A DNA stretch of 64,000 bases from Panonychus citri. Its lineage: Eukaryota; Arthropoda; Arachnida; Trombidiformes; Tetranychidae. The notes beneath the pieces were generated by a model. The model was not told the DNA's origin, ran no database searches, and saw only the letters and a list, made by a program, of their open reading frames with translations. Below are positions 24,988-37,900 of the stretch, one piece after another; position 1 is the first letter of the stretch; the number at the start of each line of letters is the position of its first letter. Location: NCBI RefSeq assembly GCF_014898815.1, contig NW_026515543.1, positions 4,402,001-4,466,000 of the forward strand, read 5' to 3'. Position numbers and translations under genes: made by a program.

Positions 24988-26724
24988 TTAACTTAAGTAA
25001 TCAGGATATTCTTCATCCTTGGGAGGCAATTTGTCAGGGTACAAATTTCTTGCTTGTAAATAACGATTAGGAGGAGGATAAGATGACTTATCGGGAAGAT
25101 TTTTAGGCATTGACCTTAATGCATCAGCGGTCTTTCGAGGAAGAGGATCACTAATTTTCATTTCTTTGAAGCGAACATCATATTCACTATAAAGAGGTTC
25201 AGGTAAAATGTTAATTTCTTCAATCGATGATGATCTTGAAGAAGCTTGGGGATCCATTTCCGCCATTTTGACTTGAGTCACAAATACAAAATTTTCACTT
25301 TGTTTTAAATCAGCGATGATAATTTCTTCACAAAACTTAATTGATGAGTAATAACAATTAGCACAATTGTTGTAATTTTTAAACAAAATGATTAATTGAT
25401 TAAATCGATTTAGAAAATTAATTAAAGAAAAATCAAAACGTGACAATTCAATTGAAGACAAAGGTAAAAGTGAGGGAAAATGGTCACTTAAAGGGTTAAT
25501 TAGCGACACCACTGGAGACAATGATAATTGTTTAAGTTGATTGGCGCTTTTATCAAATTTTTGAATTTCACTTATAATGAAAACAATTTGTTTTCTTTTT
25601 CTTAATGTATATAAATCAGGATCACCAATAATATTATCTGAATTAATAATATCACGATTGGCAGTTTTATAAGTTTTTCTTTTAGTCTTTGAAGATATTA
25701 CATTATCACTTTCAGGAATCACAGGAATTGATTCATTTGATTCATTTGATTCATGATTAAGATTTTCACAATCAGCGATTTGATTTGCAAGGTTTTGTTC
25801 ATCAGAATTTAAAGTTAAATTTAAATCCAAATCTGAATCTGAATTAGCTATATTGTTTTCAAAATTTTCTAATCTCTTAGAAAATTTCATTAATGGATTA
25901 ATTTCATCAATTAGGTTATCAGGATTAGTTGATAACCAATCATCTGTTTTTGAATCAAAATAACTATTTCTTAAAGCAATTAATTGATCAGGTAACTCAC
26001 CATTGAAAGGATAAGTTAATGAAAGATTACATGTAAAAATATCAAGATTGTTAGGATTCAATAATAATACTGAACCATATTTTACACCTAAGACTAAAAA
26101 AGGACCAAGATATTTGGCAATTAACTTTTTCGTTGTTCCTATTGAAGGACCAGAATTTTCAATTAGACAAAAATCACCAATTGAATAAGGGTTAGGTTTC
26201 GAAGTTTGAACTTTTAAATTGTAATAATAAGTTTGCTGGATAATTAATCGAGCTTTTGTTATTTTTCGAGCTTTGTCGATTGATTGAGTTGTTAGATTGG
26301 AAATGTTCAATTGATTATCAATTGGTTTATTTGGATGAATTCCAAATGTAAGAAAATAAGGGGAAAAACGAGAAACTTTATGGACACTAGAATTGATCGA
26401 AAATACTGACCATTGCAATACTTTTTCTAATCCATCTTCTAGACCATATTCAACGGCATATGACCTTAGTCGTTCACCAATAGTTCTGTTAGCTCTTTCT
26501 ACCATACCTTGAGATTGAGGATGATAGGGATTCGAAATTTCATGTTTGATACCTTTCTTTTTCAAGAAAGTTTCAATATCTTCGGAGATAAAGTTTCTAC
26601 CTCTATCGGTTTGAATTGTTTTCGGAAAACCAAAGATTGAAAAGAATTCATTCAAAAGTTTTAACAGTTTTGGAAATCTGATTAGGATAAACCTTAGCAT
26701 ATACAAATCTACTGAGAGTATCAA
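24988..26724 (-). pseudogene. Integrase core (C-terminal part) plus linker, second pol frame
   Basis: The frame carries the second and third integrase catalytic positions: Asp in IQTDRGRNF and Glu in QGMVERANR, with the typical YHPQSQG stretch. A long acidic Ser/Asn-rich linker follows. Near the end an in-frame ATG at 25266 opens a segment of about 90 residues (MAEMDPQAS...) that may be the start of the accessory protein rather than pol. The frame overlaps the end of the first pol frame at 26648-26724. The shift falls inside the integrase core between the first and second catalytic Asp, so it looks like a disabling mutation or sequence error and not a programmed frameshift. Confidence 0.85.
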
Positions 26725-29695
26725 CCAGAACCAGAATCACTTTTGATTTACCTCTTTGGTAAGTTATTGGACCTTGAGCGTCCATTTCGAGTCTTTCGAA
26801 AACAACATCGGGAATTGGTTTTAAATTTGGTTCAGCAAACGAAGTATTTTTAGCTTTCGAAAGCTGACAAGTTTCACAAGATTTGCACAATTTAACAATT
26901 TCATCATAGAGAAATTGCATCCAGAATTTCCTTGAGATTTGGAGATAAGTTTTTTCAACACCGAAGTGTCCACCAATAGCTGAACAATGTTCATCTTGAA
27001 ATAGTTGAGGTAACAATTCAGGAGTAATCACAACTCTTGAATCTTCATGATTGTATAAAGGTTTACGATGAAGTAAATCATTTTTAAATACGAAGCGATC
27101 ATGATGAGGAGAATTAATATTATTTTTGAGATCATCGATGATTGATGAGATTTCAGGATGTTTAGATTGAGAGGAAATTAGTTCACTTTTCCAATTCGAA
27201 TTAAGTTTTAAATAGAAAACAGGAATAGATTTAAATGGTAAATCTAAATTATAAGCACAATTGATTGCGATTTCTTGATCGGAATTTGAATTTTCTTGGC
27301 ACAAGAGTAATTGTTCAATATACTCATTTTCAGGATCATTAAATTTTCGGTGGTTCCATTCAGATTGATATCTGCTGAAACAATCACTAGGATGTAATTT
27401 ACCTTCTTTGTAGATAACTTTATAATTGTAAGAGCCCATCATTATGCTCCATCTTTGTAGCCTTTGATTTTTAAAATTAACTTTAGGTAATTGGCATAAA
27501 GCGTGATGATCTGTTTCAATCACGAATTCATCACCTTCCAGGAAATGACGAAATTTGTTGATTCCAATAAGAATAGCTAGAAGCTCTTTTTCACTTACTG
27601 AATAACTTGTTTGATGATTTAACAATTTTTGAGAGAAAAACGAAATTGGTAACCAATGAGGAACTTTATCAATTGGTACCTCTTTTAATGATGAATAACC
27701 TTCAGGAACAGGTTGATTTGAATCTTCTTGGAGGAGAATTCCTCCCACGGCGATGTCACTTGCATCGGCGGTTAACTTTCTTCGTAGATGAGGGTCAAAA
27801 TGAACCAATAATGTAGTTTCAACCAGAGACTTTTTCAACTTATCCAAAGCTTCAAAATCTTGTTTTATCATTTTGAATTTTCTCTCTTTGGATACTAATC
27901 TGTATAATGGAGAAGCTAATAAAGAAAAGTTATTAATGTAACTAGAGAAATAGTTGTAACAACCGAGAATTGATTGTAATTGTTTCACTGAATTTGGATA
28001 GGGAAGCTTTTTGAGCGCTTCAACTTTTTTGGGATCAGGTCGAATACCAGAACCATTGACCAAATGTCCAAGAAGAACAAGTTCTCGACATCCAAATTTG
28101 CATTTGTCAGTTTTAACTTTGAGATTCCACAGTCGTAGTCGACTTAATACTTTTCTTGTATTGTCCAATAAATCGTTCCAATTTTTTCCAATCACGGGCA
28201 CATCATCGAAATATCCTAAACACTCAGAATAATTCAATCCTTCTAAGACTTGATTCATTAGCCTTTGAAATTCGAAGGGTGCACAGGCTAATCCCATTGG
28301 AAGCCTTTTATACTGGAACTTTCCGTCAGGAGTGACGAAAACAGTTTTATCTCGTTCAGACGGAGGGATTTCTATCTGAAAATAACCTTGATAGAGATCG
28401 AACATGTTGAAGAATGAAGCATCTCGAAGTGCCTCTAAACAATCGTCCACTCTTGGCATCGGATGGTATACAATTTTTGTCATTCGATTGACAGCTCTTA
28501 GATCATTTAATAATCTATAAGTACCATCAGATTTACCAATTAGCAAAGCAGGAGATCCACCAGGAGCTTTACTTGTTTCAATAATATCGTTGTCGATTAA
28601 TTCATTAATTATTTGTTGATAAGCTTTTCGTATTTGAACAGTACAGGGATACGGCTTTTGGAATGGTACTTGGTTTTCACCAATATCAATTTTTATTGGC
28701 CATTTTTGCCATGGAACAAAACCAAGGTCTTTACGATTTTTTGAAAACACATCATCGAATTCTAATAATAATTTAAGTAATTCTTGTTTTTGATTTACCG
28801 TTAGATTTTCGTCCATCCTTTTTAATAATCGTTGTTCCAAAGGAATGGGTTCAGGTTCTTCAATTGTATATAAGAATGATACCAATTCTTTCTTTTGAAT
28901 TGATTCAATTAAACAATTAATTTCTTGAGGTCGATGAGAAGGCTTTTTCAATTCCACATCAGTATATGGAGATTGAGGAAAATCAATTGATTCACCTTTT
29001 TCACTTTTATCACTTTTCGGTTTCATTCGACATTGAGGAGGAAGTGAAAATATATTTGGCTCCTTACTTAATTGAATTGATTCTTCAGGAGAGCAAAATC
29101 GAATTGATAATTCATTAGTCAGGGGATCCGAATCACAATATTCGAATAATTTAACAGAATAATCACCACCATTGTTTTTAATAGCAGCATAGAAAATATC
29201 ACAGAATCGATTTCCTAAAACAAAAACGGGTTCTAAATTTCTCACAATTTGAATTCTTAAGGCTTTGCATGTTTTCATCTTTTCATGTTTTAATAAGATA
29301 TAAGCAGCACCTTCAACATGGAGGTAATTGTTAGCAACAATTCCTTTAATTGATACATCTGATTTCATGATGTAAGCTTTTAGATGATTAGCCAGCGAAT
29401 AGTCCATACACGCTGTATTAGCACCAGTATCAACTAATACATCACCTACCATGAAAATATCTCGATTTGGATAACAAAGTTTCAATGTTACCGTTGGAAT
29501 CACTTTGACATCAGAGTCAATTTTTGTTATCATTTTCTTTTGTTGATTAGCAGATTCAACCATGAAAATGTATTCAGATGAGGGGGTCGGTATACTGTTA
29601 GAATTAACAGATAAATTTTCTTCAGAAATTAAATTAGTTGAAACAGAAGAATTTGTTGATGAGGCTGATGAATGATGATTCGAATCATTAGCCAT
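26648..29695 (-). pseudogene. Pol: protease, reverse transcriptase, RNase H, start of integrase
   Basis: A 1015-residue open frame. An aspartic protease motif VDTGA is at about residue 88-92. Reverse transcriptase runs from about 345 to 520, with FDLYQGYFQI (motif A Asp near 433), RLPMGLACAPFEFQ and YFDD at 495-498. RNase H Asp and Glu positions are near 644 (LTADAS), 703 (SEKELLA) and 729 (ETDHHAL). An HHCC integrase zinc finger is near 925-960 (HFGVEKTY ... CKSCETC), then the first catalytic Asp (LEMDAQGP). The long intact frame, with every catalytic motif up to that point, indicates recent activity. It continues in another frame in the 24988-26724 segment. Confidence 0.9.
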
Positions 29696-29696
29696 T

Positions 29697-30930
29697 CTTA
29701 ACGGAGTAGCACCAGGAATATTATCACTTTTCTTTGGACAATATTTACTAGTATGACCAGTTTTTACAATCGTAACAGGTAAGATTTGGATTAAATCTCG
29801 GTCAAACGGTTGACTTTGATTACGATTTGGACGACAGGAACACTTTTATTAACTTGATTGGGAATTAACTCTTTAAATCGTTCCAATCTTTCAGATTTTT
29901 CTTTAGCTTCTTTAGCTTTTGCTTCCAAAGCTGAATAGTACTTGTGAATTAGTACCCAATTAACGAATCTAAATCAACATTAGCACGAACTTCTACTAAG
30001 TGATCTCGAATACCTTTTGGGAGATGTTCCATTATCTCGTAGATTAGCCTTGTTTCGAAACAGCACCTTTAACTTTAGTTATTCTATCTTTTAATTTATC
30101 GATGAATTGAGATGGATGTTCATCAAAATTGTATAACATTGAGCTTAACTCAGCTTGAGCAGTTGCAAAGCAGTTGGACCTTTCATAAGCTCTCCAAAGC
30201 TTCAACGTAACCAAAATAATCTAAATCTTTTCATCTAAAGATTCAGCAGCATCTAAAGTTCAAAATGAGCTTTTTTCAACACTCTTAAGCGGGTGTTATC
30301 ATTAACATTCTCGTATTTGAGTTGTCTCTTGACATTTTTTAACCATTGCCAAGCATCAGAATTTTGTTTAAACGGAGGAAGAATAGGATCTTTAGTATAA
30401 ACAGGATTAATTGTTTGTATAACAGGTTGAGGAATCGTTTCAACAGGAGTAGTAGAAACATTAACAGGGTTAACAATATGATTAACAGAATGATTAACAG
30501 GATTATTAATAACAGGATTAATAACAGGAGGATTTACAATCGGTTGTATAATGATTAACAGGATCATTATGATTAATAGATGAAGATCGGACTCGATTTG
30601 GATCAAATTGTCCATCATCACTTAATTGATCTTGATCAATACCAGTTGGGTCATCAGAGTTGTATTTTCTTCTTAACATTGAATCAGGATGAATTACCTT
30701 TAACAGTACTAGTTCTTGTTTCATCAGAAACTGAACTCCATTTTTAATATAAGACCAAATAAGACGCTTTGTTGGATTACTCACATTGAGTTGTCGACAA
30801 GTTCTTTCAGTTAACGCAATAGTTGAGGGTTTACAACCAAGTTTAGAGATGATTTCATTTCCATTTCCATTACACCTTCATTTCTCAATTGATTGATCCA
30901 ATCAGAGTTTTAATACCTTTAACGAATTTG
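29697..30930 (-). pseudogene. gag remnant, frame-broken
   Basis: Several overlapping open pieces on the minus strand (for example 30784-30518 and 30621-30253) are joined only through frameshifts. One piece has a low-complexity Asn/Pro/Val repeat (VNPPVINPVINNPVNH), then PPFKQNSDAWQWLKNVKRQL with a following RLRVL, which fits the start of a retrotransposon gag domain. Near 29740-29790 a CYDC followed by GHTSKYC-type codons looks like a CCHC zinc knuckle interrupted by a small frameshift. Gag would form the particle and bind RNA. The start codon cannot be fixed. Confidence 0.5.
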
Positions 30931-31206
30931 AATTCATCTTGTTAAGCGCGGCATTAACATCGATGTTAACAGTTAACAATTGGGTTATAGCAGCTTCAAT
31001 AAAGATGATATACCACATTCAGAATTTGAGGAGACAACCCATTCTTTCAGATAAGAATTCTATCTTCACTAGAGAGGGCAGAAATCTTAACAACTCTTCA
31101 GGGTTACATTTTAACACTGAATGGTATGAAAGAAAACAAAAGACAACAAACGTTTGAAATCAATGGGGAAAATAATAGTAAAGATACAGTTACCACAATG
31201 GAGACA

Positions 31207-31224
31207 ATCCTGCCTAGGTCGCCA
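31207..31224 (-). other. Primer-binding site of the retrotransposon
   Basis: Two bases inside the 5' LTR the element strand reads TGGCGACCTAGGCAGG. TGG followed by a GC-rich word is what a tRNA 3' CCA end would pair with. I cannot name the tRNA without a search. Confidence 0.7.
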
Positions 31225-31226
31225 TA

Positions 31227-31972
31227 TGAAGGGGTTATAGTTAAATTCGGATTAGGTCAATCAAAAGATCGCATTAAGCCCTACACTTAATTTATAATTC
31301 GGATACTGGATTGTCACTTAGAGTGGGTGATTACTTTAACTTTATTTAACCTTTGAATCGATTCAAACAAACAGAACAAAATTCAATCAGCCACAAATCG
31401 TCCTTGCACTTAATTGATACAATAAACAGAACAAAATCAAATTCAATCAGCCACGAATCTTTCTCGCACTTAATTGATACAACTGACAATTTCAGTTAAA
31501 CACAAATTTGCTAACTACAGCGTTAGACTTACCATTCAAGCAATTATCACCTTTGTAATTAATTTGAGTACGATTTTTTCAAAAATCAAAACACAAAAGA
31601 AAAGGGTTGACAACTTTAAGGACTGAAGCACAGGTTAAGTGTAGCACCAAAGAAGTGTGTCCAATTGATTTGGATCATTGCTATTTAACTGTTTTAAAGG
31701 AAAAGGAAATAAGAAAGAATTCGAAATAGTTGAGATCAACTAATAACCACATACTTTAGATTAAACTAAATTAACTGAATTAATTCACTTGAGAATTAAA
31801 CACAGGAAAAGGAACAATAGAAAAGAAGGAAAGAATATTAAAGAAAAGAATAGAAAATCTTAAGGGTCGATTTCTAATTGTCAATTGTAATATAAGAGGG
31901 AAATTTGAATATGAAAATAAGAAAATTAAATGAAATTAATTAGTTTGAACTGATTAAACTGAGAGGGTAACA
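31227..31972 (-). repeat. 5' LTR of the Ty3/Gypsy element
   Basis: About 746 bp, matching 21814-22562 with mainly one- and two-base indels. It carries the same internal duplication of about 58 bp (about 31368-31482). Confidence 0.92.
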
Positions 31973-34224
31973 ATTAACTTCTACAGAATCAACAATTTAA
32001 CAACAATTTATTTTAACCAGTAACCAATTTTTTAACCCAAGGAAACATACAAACAAAATCAACGATCTCGCGATTGTAACAGTTGATTAAACTGAATTAG
32101 TTTATCACAATAACATAGCAAGGGTTTAAAGATGATCAAGATGATAAGGAAGATAAATGAATGTTTATCTTCAGTGATTGTCCACTAACAAACGTAGTGG
32201 TCAGTGATCTTATCTTAACCCTATTCAGGTAACAATTGAATAGGTTTCCTTTTCCTCAATGAATCATGAAAAAGGATGAGGATGATTAGGATGAGAGGGA
32301 GGAAGATGAAGATGAATGAGGATGAGGATGAGGATGAGGATGAGGATGAGGAACTGATGATAATGATGATGGTCAAGATAACATTTTTTTCTCTTTTCTT
32401 TTTTTTCTTCTTCTAATCAGTTAAAATCTTTTTCTTCTTCTTTCTGATGACCATATGCTCCTCTCTTTGATGGTAAAGGTAAATTGTGGACATTGACTGA
32501 CCACTGGAAAAGGTTTCTCTTCATCTTCCTCATCTTGGACAGGTTGATATCCTCAGGCTATTAACTCATAAACTACATCAACTTTATCTTCATTAACATC
32601 ATCATCATCTCAACTCTTTCAAACTAATTATGAATAAAAATGATTCATCTTCATTGGTCAATTGTCCAGTTGCTTTTTTTTTGCCAACAAAAGATGGACA
32701 TGAGTTTAAGTCCAGCTAATTGTTAGGTTGAAAGCGATTTTCTTGTTAATTGTTTAACTTTTACCTCTTTGAAACCTTTTAACTTTAATTGTGAATAATT
32801 AACTTAATTATTGTGATATTTTCTTCTAATCATTATCAACTAATTATCATTTACTTTTAACAACTGATTAGTTTTGATTATCTTTACTTGATTGTTAGTT
32901 TCTTCCTAATGTGAATCTAATTAACTTTTCCTTTTTTTTACAAGTAGTTTACAATTTTTGGACGATTATTATTGATTACGATTGAGTAAATGTAAAGGTG
33001 ATAACTAATTATATATTTGGAAACAACAATCAACTAATTGTGATTATAATTGTCTCTTTCAGTTAACAATAACAAACCATAATGAAGATGATAATTAAAT
33101 CATAATCTTTTTTTTTCTCAACAAAAAAAGTTACAATTTAAATGGTTGATCAATAAACTATATAATTAAACAGTCTGCTAATTTGTACCTTTACTATTTA
33201 TGGTAAACAATTTAATTTGATTGTTACTAATTGGGAAGCATATGAGTCATTACAATTTATCAATTGCCTGATTAACTTATTATTGTTAATTCAGCCAATT
33301 CTGTGACAACTTCTGTTAATTATTATCAGAATAGCACAATTTAACTATAGAATTGAGAATTGGTTGTAAATAACTAAATTTATCTTTACAATTGATGAAA
33401 AAATTGTAACTAAATTAAATTTAATTCAGTTTGAATACGAGGTCTGAGCTACCATCTCGTGTCAAGTTTGAAAGTTAATCGCTGGAAAAGTTAATTCAAT
33501 TGTTTTGTTTTAGTCATAATTATTATTGTAACATTTTTCTTAATTATTTCATCGGTTTTATGATTAAATTAAAGTCATTTTTAGAGAAATTAATTGTTTA
33601 ATATTCAATCTTCTCTTTTTCTGCTTATTCTATCATCAATTAATGTAATGCGATTGGTTAGTTGCTTAATTGTTGTAAGTGCAGTTGTTAAGATTGTTGT
33701 TATTTGGCTAATGAGTGTAAAATTACAAGATGATTAAGTCCATTTGTCCTCGAATATCCCGAAATTTGAGAAAATTTGAGTCCATTATCATTGGCGATTT
33801 TTATATTTATAAGATATTTGAGAGAGAAAAAAAGTTAAATTGTTGATATAAAATAAAGAAATTGATACCATCCTTAGTTTCTTGCGGTTGATTTTGTTTT
33901 TGTCGATACTTTTTTCGACTTTTAATAAAAATGTATTAACGAATCGAAGAGGTAAAAAAACAACTTCGAACTTGCGAGTAAGAAAAGATCCCATTAGATG
34001 GAAGCAGCAGTCGAAAATCGAATAAAATTTGGCGGAAAATTCGAACAAGAGAATTGGAAGAACTTGTAATGTAGCTTATTAATCGGTCCCTTTCGGTTGG
34101 AATAGCCGTTAGTTATTCTCAGAGCCTATAGGGGATCTTCAACTGTTTCCATTCGGTGACTTAGCCATTGGAATAATTAAATTGAGATTAAATCAAATTT
34201 GATTGAATGTATTTATGTTAATCC
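31973..34224. other. Non-coding spacer before USP7
   Basis: I see no gene. It contains a GATGAG hexanucleotide repeat (32318-32352), several TGACCA/TGGTCA words (about 32190-32500) and AT-rich DNA. At 34081-34180 two related segments (CTTTCGGTTGGAATAGCC and CCATTCGGTGACTTAGCC) look like an imperfect repeat of no known function. Confidence 0.5.
32318..32352. repeat. GATGAG hexanucleotide tandem repeat
   Basis: About six head-to-tail copies of a GATGAG unit in non-coding DNA. Confidence 0.85.
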
Positions 34225-34524
34225 TTGTTAATTAGTTGTGATCCTAATTCTCGTTCATCTTTGACTTTGTGTCTTTTTGCGTCACTTTCTTGTTCTCTAT
34301 TTTTCTCAATTTTGTCTTCATCATCTTTATATAAATTCTCTCTCTCTCTCTCTCTCTCTGTCTACTTTTCTTTGCTCTGTTTTCTTCTTCTCTTTCTTTT
34401 TTCCTTCTCTCTGTCTCTCTCCTTCTTTTACACTCTCTTTATCCCAGTTTTTCCACTTTCCAATTTTTCTTCGTCTCATCCATCTATTTATTATTATTGT
34501 TATTTATTATTAACCATTCTAATC
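34225..34524 (+). promoter_or_regulatory. Pyrimidine-rich leader and probable promoter of USP7
   Basis: A strongly CT-rich stretch, including a CT microsatellite at 34337-34359, runs up to the USP7 start codon. TATATAAA occurs at 34327-34334, about 190 bases before the ATG, and could be a TATA box; the CT block after it would then be 5' UTR. Both points are inference from position. Confidence 0.4.
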
Positions 34525-34905
34525 ATGGCTACTGGTGGCGATGATATTGATGAAGCTCGATCTGAGGCTACCTTCAGATTCAAAATTGAAAATTTCAGTA
34601 AGATGAGAGATTCTGTTCTCAGTCCATCTACATATGTCCGTAATTTACCATGGTAAGTGTTCACTGTTTTGCTATTATGTATCCATTGCTCTCCATCCTC
34701 GTCTCCCACTTTCTCTTCGCTATCATATTCCTTTCACTCTTGAAAGTGTTCAAAATTCTTTTATGACCTTAAACTTTACCATCACCATGAGACTTTTAAT
34801 ACTTTTATTCACCCCCTTTATTGACTTTATGGTGTCATCAATGTTCCGGACTGTATTTTTTAGAGAGATTTTCATTTTCGGTGTTTGACTCTTTCCCCTT
34901 TTCTC

Positions 34906-34937
<32 letters not shown>

Positions 34938-37900
34938 CTTTCTTTCTTTCTCTTCATCATAGTCTCTCTTTTTCCCCATGTCAATGTTTTTTTCTGATTT
35001 GTTTTAACATTCCATTCATTACTATCATGATTTCTTTTTGCTCTCTCACTCTTTTTCAGGAAAATCATGGCTATGCCTCGTACCAATCAATCCCAAGATC
35101 GTCAGCCAACCAAGAGTCTAGGATTTTTCTTACAATGCAATGGAAACTCAGACTCATCGTAATTATCTCATTTTCCAATTTTTTTATTGACTTTCTCTCT
35201 CTCTCTGTTTTCAATTTCATCAGCTCTTTACATTGTATATCTAAATATTATTCATCTTTGCCTTTTCCAATTCTCTCTTTCTCTCCCCCCTCTCTCTGTC
35301 TTTGGATATCTCTGGTATTTGCACTTTCTCACATTTTCGTCGACAGAACTTGGTCATGCAATGCAACAGCTGAGCTCAGATTAATAAATCAAAATGATGA
35401 AGGAGAACCGTTGACAAGAAGTAAATACATTCATTTATTGGTTAACAATCTTTCCCTTAATTCACTTTAATAATCCCTACTTTTACTCATCCACTGCCCC
35501 TTTCAACTCTTTACATTATTTTTCACTTTTATAATTATCCTATTTCTATTTATTTTCAACCGTTTAATTATTTTTTTTATTCTTCTTTCCCAAATTTAAA
35601 CAGAGATTCAGCACGTTTTCTATAGTAAAGAAAACGATTGGGGATTCAGCCACTTCGCTGCTTGGAGCGTAAGCACTTAATTTGTGATTCTAATTGCGTT
35701 ATTTTGTTTTGTTTTAAATTTGACTGTCACACTTGAACAGCATAACTAAAACAAAATTTATCCACCTTTTTCTCTTCACGCATATCTAATGTTTTACCTT
35801 TTACCTTTTCTCTATCTGTTTGATTTTTTTTTTCATCGGATTTTTTAGGATATTCTTGATCCAGAGAAAGGATATTGTAAGGATGACTCCATAGTGTTGG
35901 AAGTTTGGGTTTCCGCTGATGCTCCTCATGGTGTCAGGTAATTTATCTTACTATAACCTTGTGAAATTTGTCTTCCATCAAACATTTTGTCACTAATGAT
36001 ACTGATACTCATCTCTTTCTCTTTATTTCATTCAGTTGGGATTCAAAAAAACATACTGGATACGTAGGACTTAAAAATCAGGGTGCAACTTGCTATATGA
36101 ACTCGCTCCTTCAAACCCTATTTTTTACCAATAAACTTAGAAAAGCAGTTTACCAAATGCCGACCGAAAGTGATGATTCCTCTAAAAGTGTTGCCCTGGC
36201 TTTACAACGTGTTTTTTATGAGTTACAATTTTCAGATAAACCAGTGGGTACCAAAAAGCTGACCAAATCATTCGGATGGGAAACACTAGACTCATTTATG
36301 CAACATGATGTCCAAGAATTATGTAGAGTCCTTCTAGATAATATGGAGAGTAAAATGAAAAGTACTTGTGTTGAAGGAACCATACCTAAGCTTTTTGAGG
36401 GTAAAATGATCGTACGTATTGTTTTATTTTACTAAATTTAACCTTTCGACATTTGCATTGTCATCAACCAAAAAAAAATAACATCAAAATCAAATAATAT
36501 CAACCGCTCATTATACAAACTTGAAAGACAAATGTTATCGTTTAACAAAATTTTGATGTATTTTCTCGCATCCCGAAATCAAATTAATCAGACAACTTCA
36601 TTTTTCCTACAGTCTTTTATTAGGTGCAAGAATATTGAATTTTCATCTTCCCGCGTTGAACCATTTTACGATATTCAATTGAATGTTAAAGGAAAGAAAA
36701 ATATCAAGGAGTCATTCAAAGATTACACTTCGGTGGAATTGTTAGATGGAGAAAACAAATATGATGCTGGTGAATATGGTCTTCAAGAAGCTGAGAAAGG
36801 AATTATATTTGCTTCTTTTCCCCCTGTTCTTCATCTTCATCTTCTCCGTTTTCAATATGATCCCGTAACTGACACAAATATTAAAATAAATGATAGGTAA
36901 TGAGTTTAATTTTCGTAAATTGTTTTCTTCTCTAGCTCCAAGTGCTTATTCAGTATTCGTATTTGAATTGAATAATTTTGATTTCTATTACTGATCTTCC
37001 CTTTCTCTGTTCTTTTTATTTCATTTAGATTTGAATTTTATGAGAAAATTAATTTAAGTGAATACCTTCAGAAAGATGAAAACAATCAAACCACGAAACA
37101 TGCCGATTATACTTTACATGCTGTTTTAGTTCATTCTGGAGATAATCATGGAGGTCATTATGTTGTTTTTATAAATCCTAAAGGAGATGGTAAATGGTGT
37201 AAATTTGATGATGATGTAGTCTCTCGATGTACTAAACAAGAAGCGATAGATCACAATTTTGGTGGTAATGAGGATGATGTTACAGTCAAACATTGTACCA
37301 ATGCGTATATGTTAGTTTACATTGCTGATGGTAAGATATTACTACTTAGTACATAAAAAAAGAGTTGTAGATTGTATATAAATTATTGTTTTACTTTTTT
37401 TTCCATAAATTTTACAGATAGTGATGTCTTGGAACCGGTAACTGAAGAAGATATTCCTGAACAGCTGATTGAAAGGTTGCAAGAGGAGAAACGCCAAGAA
37501 AATTTGAGAAGAAAGGAAAGGAATGAAGCTCATCTTTATATGTCTATTCAATGTTACACTGAGGATAGCTTTATGGGACACAAAGGAAATGATCTATTCG
37601 ATCCTGAAAAATCTCCTTTCAAAATATTTCGAATTAAAAAACAAGCAACAATCAAGGAAGCTTTGGAAACTATTGCAGAGCAACTGAAATATCCGGAAGC
37701 TGGTATTCGTATTTGGCCAATAACTCAAAGAGCCAATGAAACTTCAAGACCAGGAAGTTTGGATATAGATACTGATCCCATTAAAAATATTTCTGAGATT
37801 GCAGAAAGTAGCAATCCATGGAATGTCTTTCTAGAAATGATTGAACCCGATTCTGGACTAACAGAATTACCTCCAATCGATAAAGAGAGTGTGTATTTAA

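Larger units (their letters stand above)
21814..31972 (-). mobile_element. Ty3/Gypsy-type LTR retrotransposon with accessory coding region
   Basis: Two direct LTRs (21814-22562 and 31227-31972) bound about 10.2 kb. Read on the minus strand the order is 5' LTR, primer-binding site, gag remnant, protease, reverse transcriptase, RNase H, integrase, accessory region, 3' LTR. This is the Ty3/Gypsy order. The LTRs begin TGTTACCC and end CCTTCA in element orientation. By eye they differ by about 7 substitutions and about 14 short indels, so the insertion is fairly recent. No clean target-site duplication is visible. Frameshifts break gag, integrase and the accessory region, so the copy as read is not autonomous, unless some frameshifts are sequence errors. 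Confidence 0.93.

Noticed and set aside
33788..34048. 86-residue minus-strand frame upstream of USP7
   Set aside because: Phe/Lys/Asn-rich translation of AT-rich DNA without recognisable features.
34225..34656. 143-residue frame starting upstream of USP7
   Set aside because: The part before 34525 is a translated CT-rich leader; the USP7 start at 34525 opens just before the conserved MATH domain.
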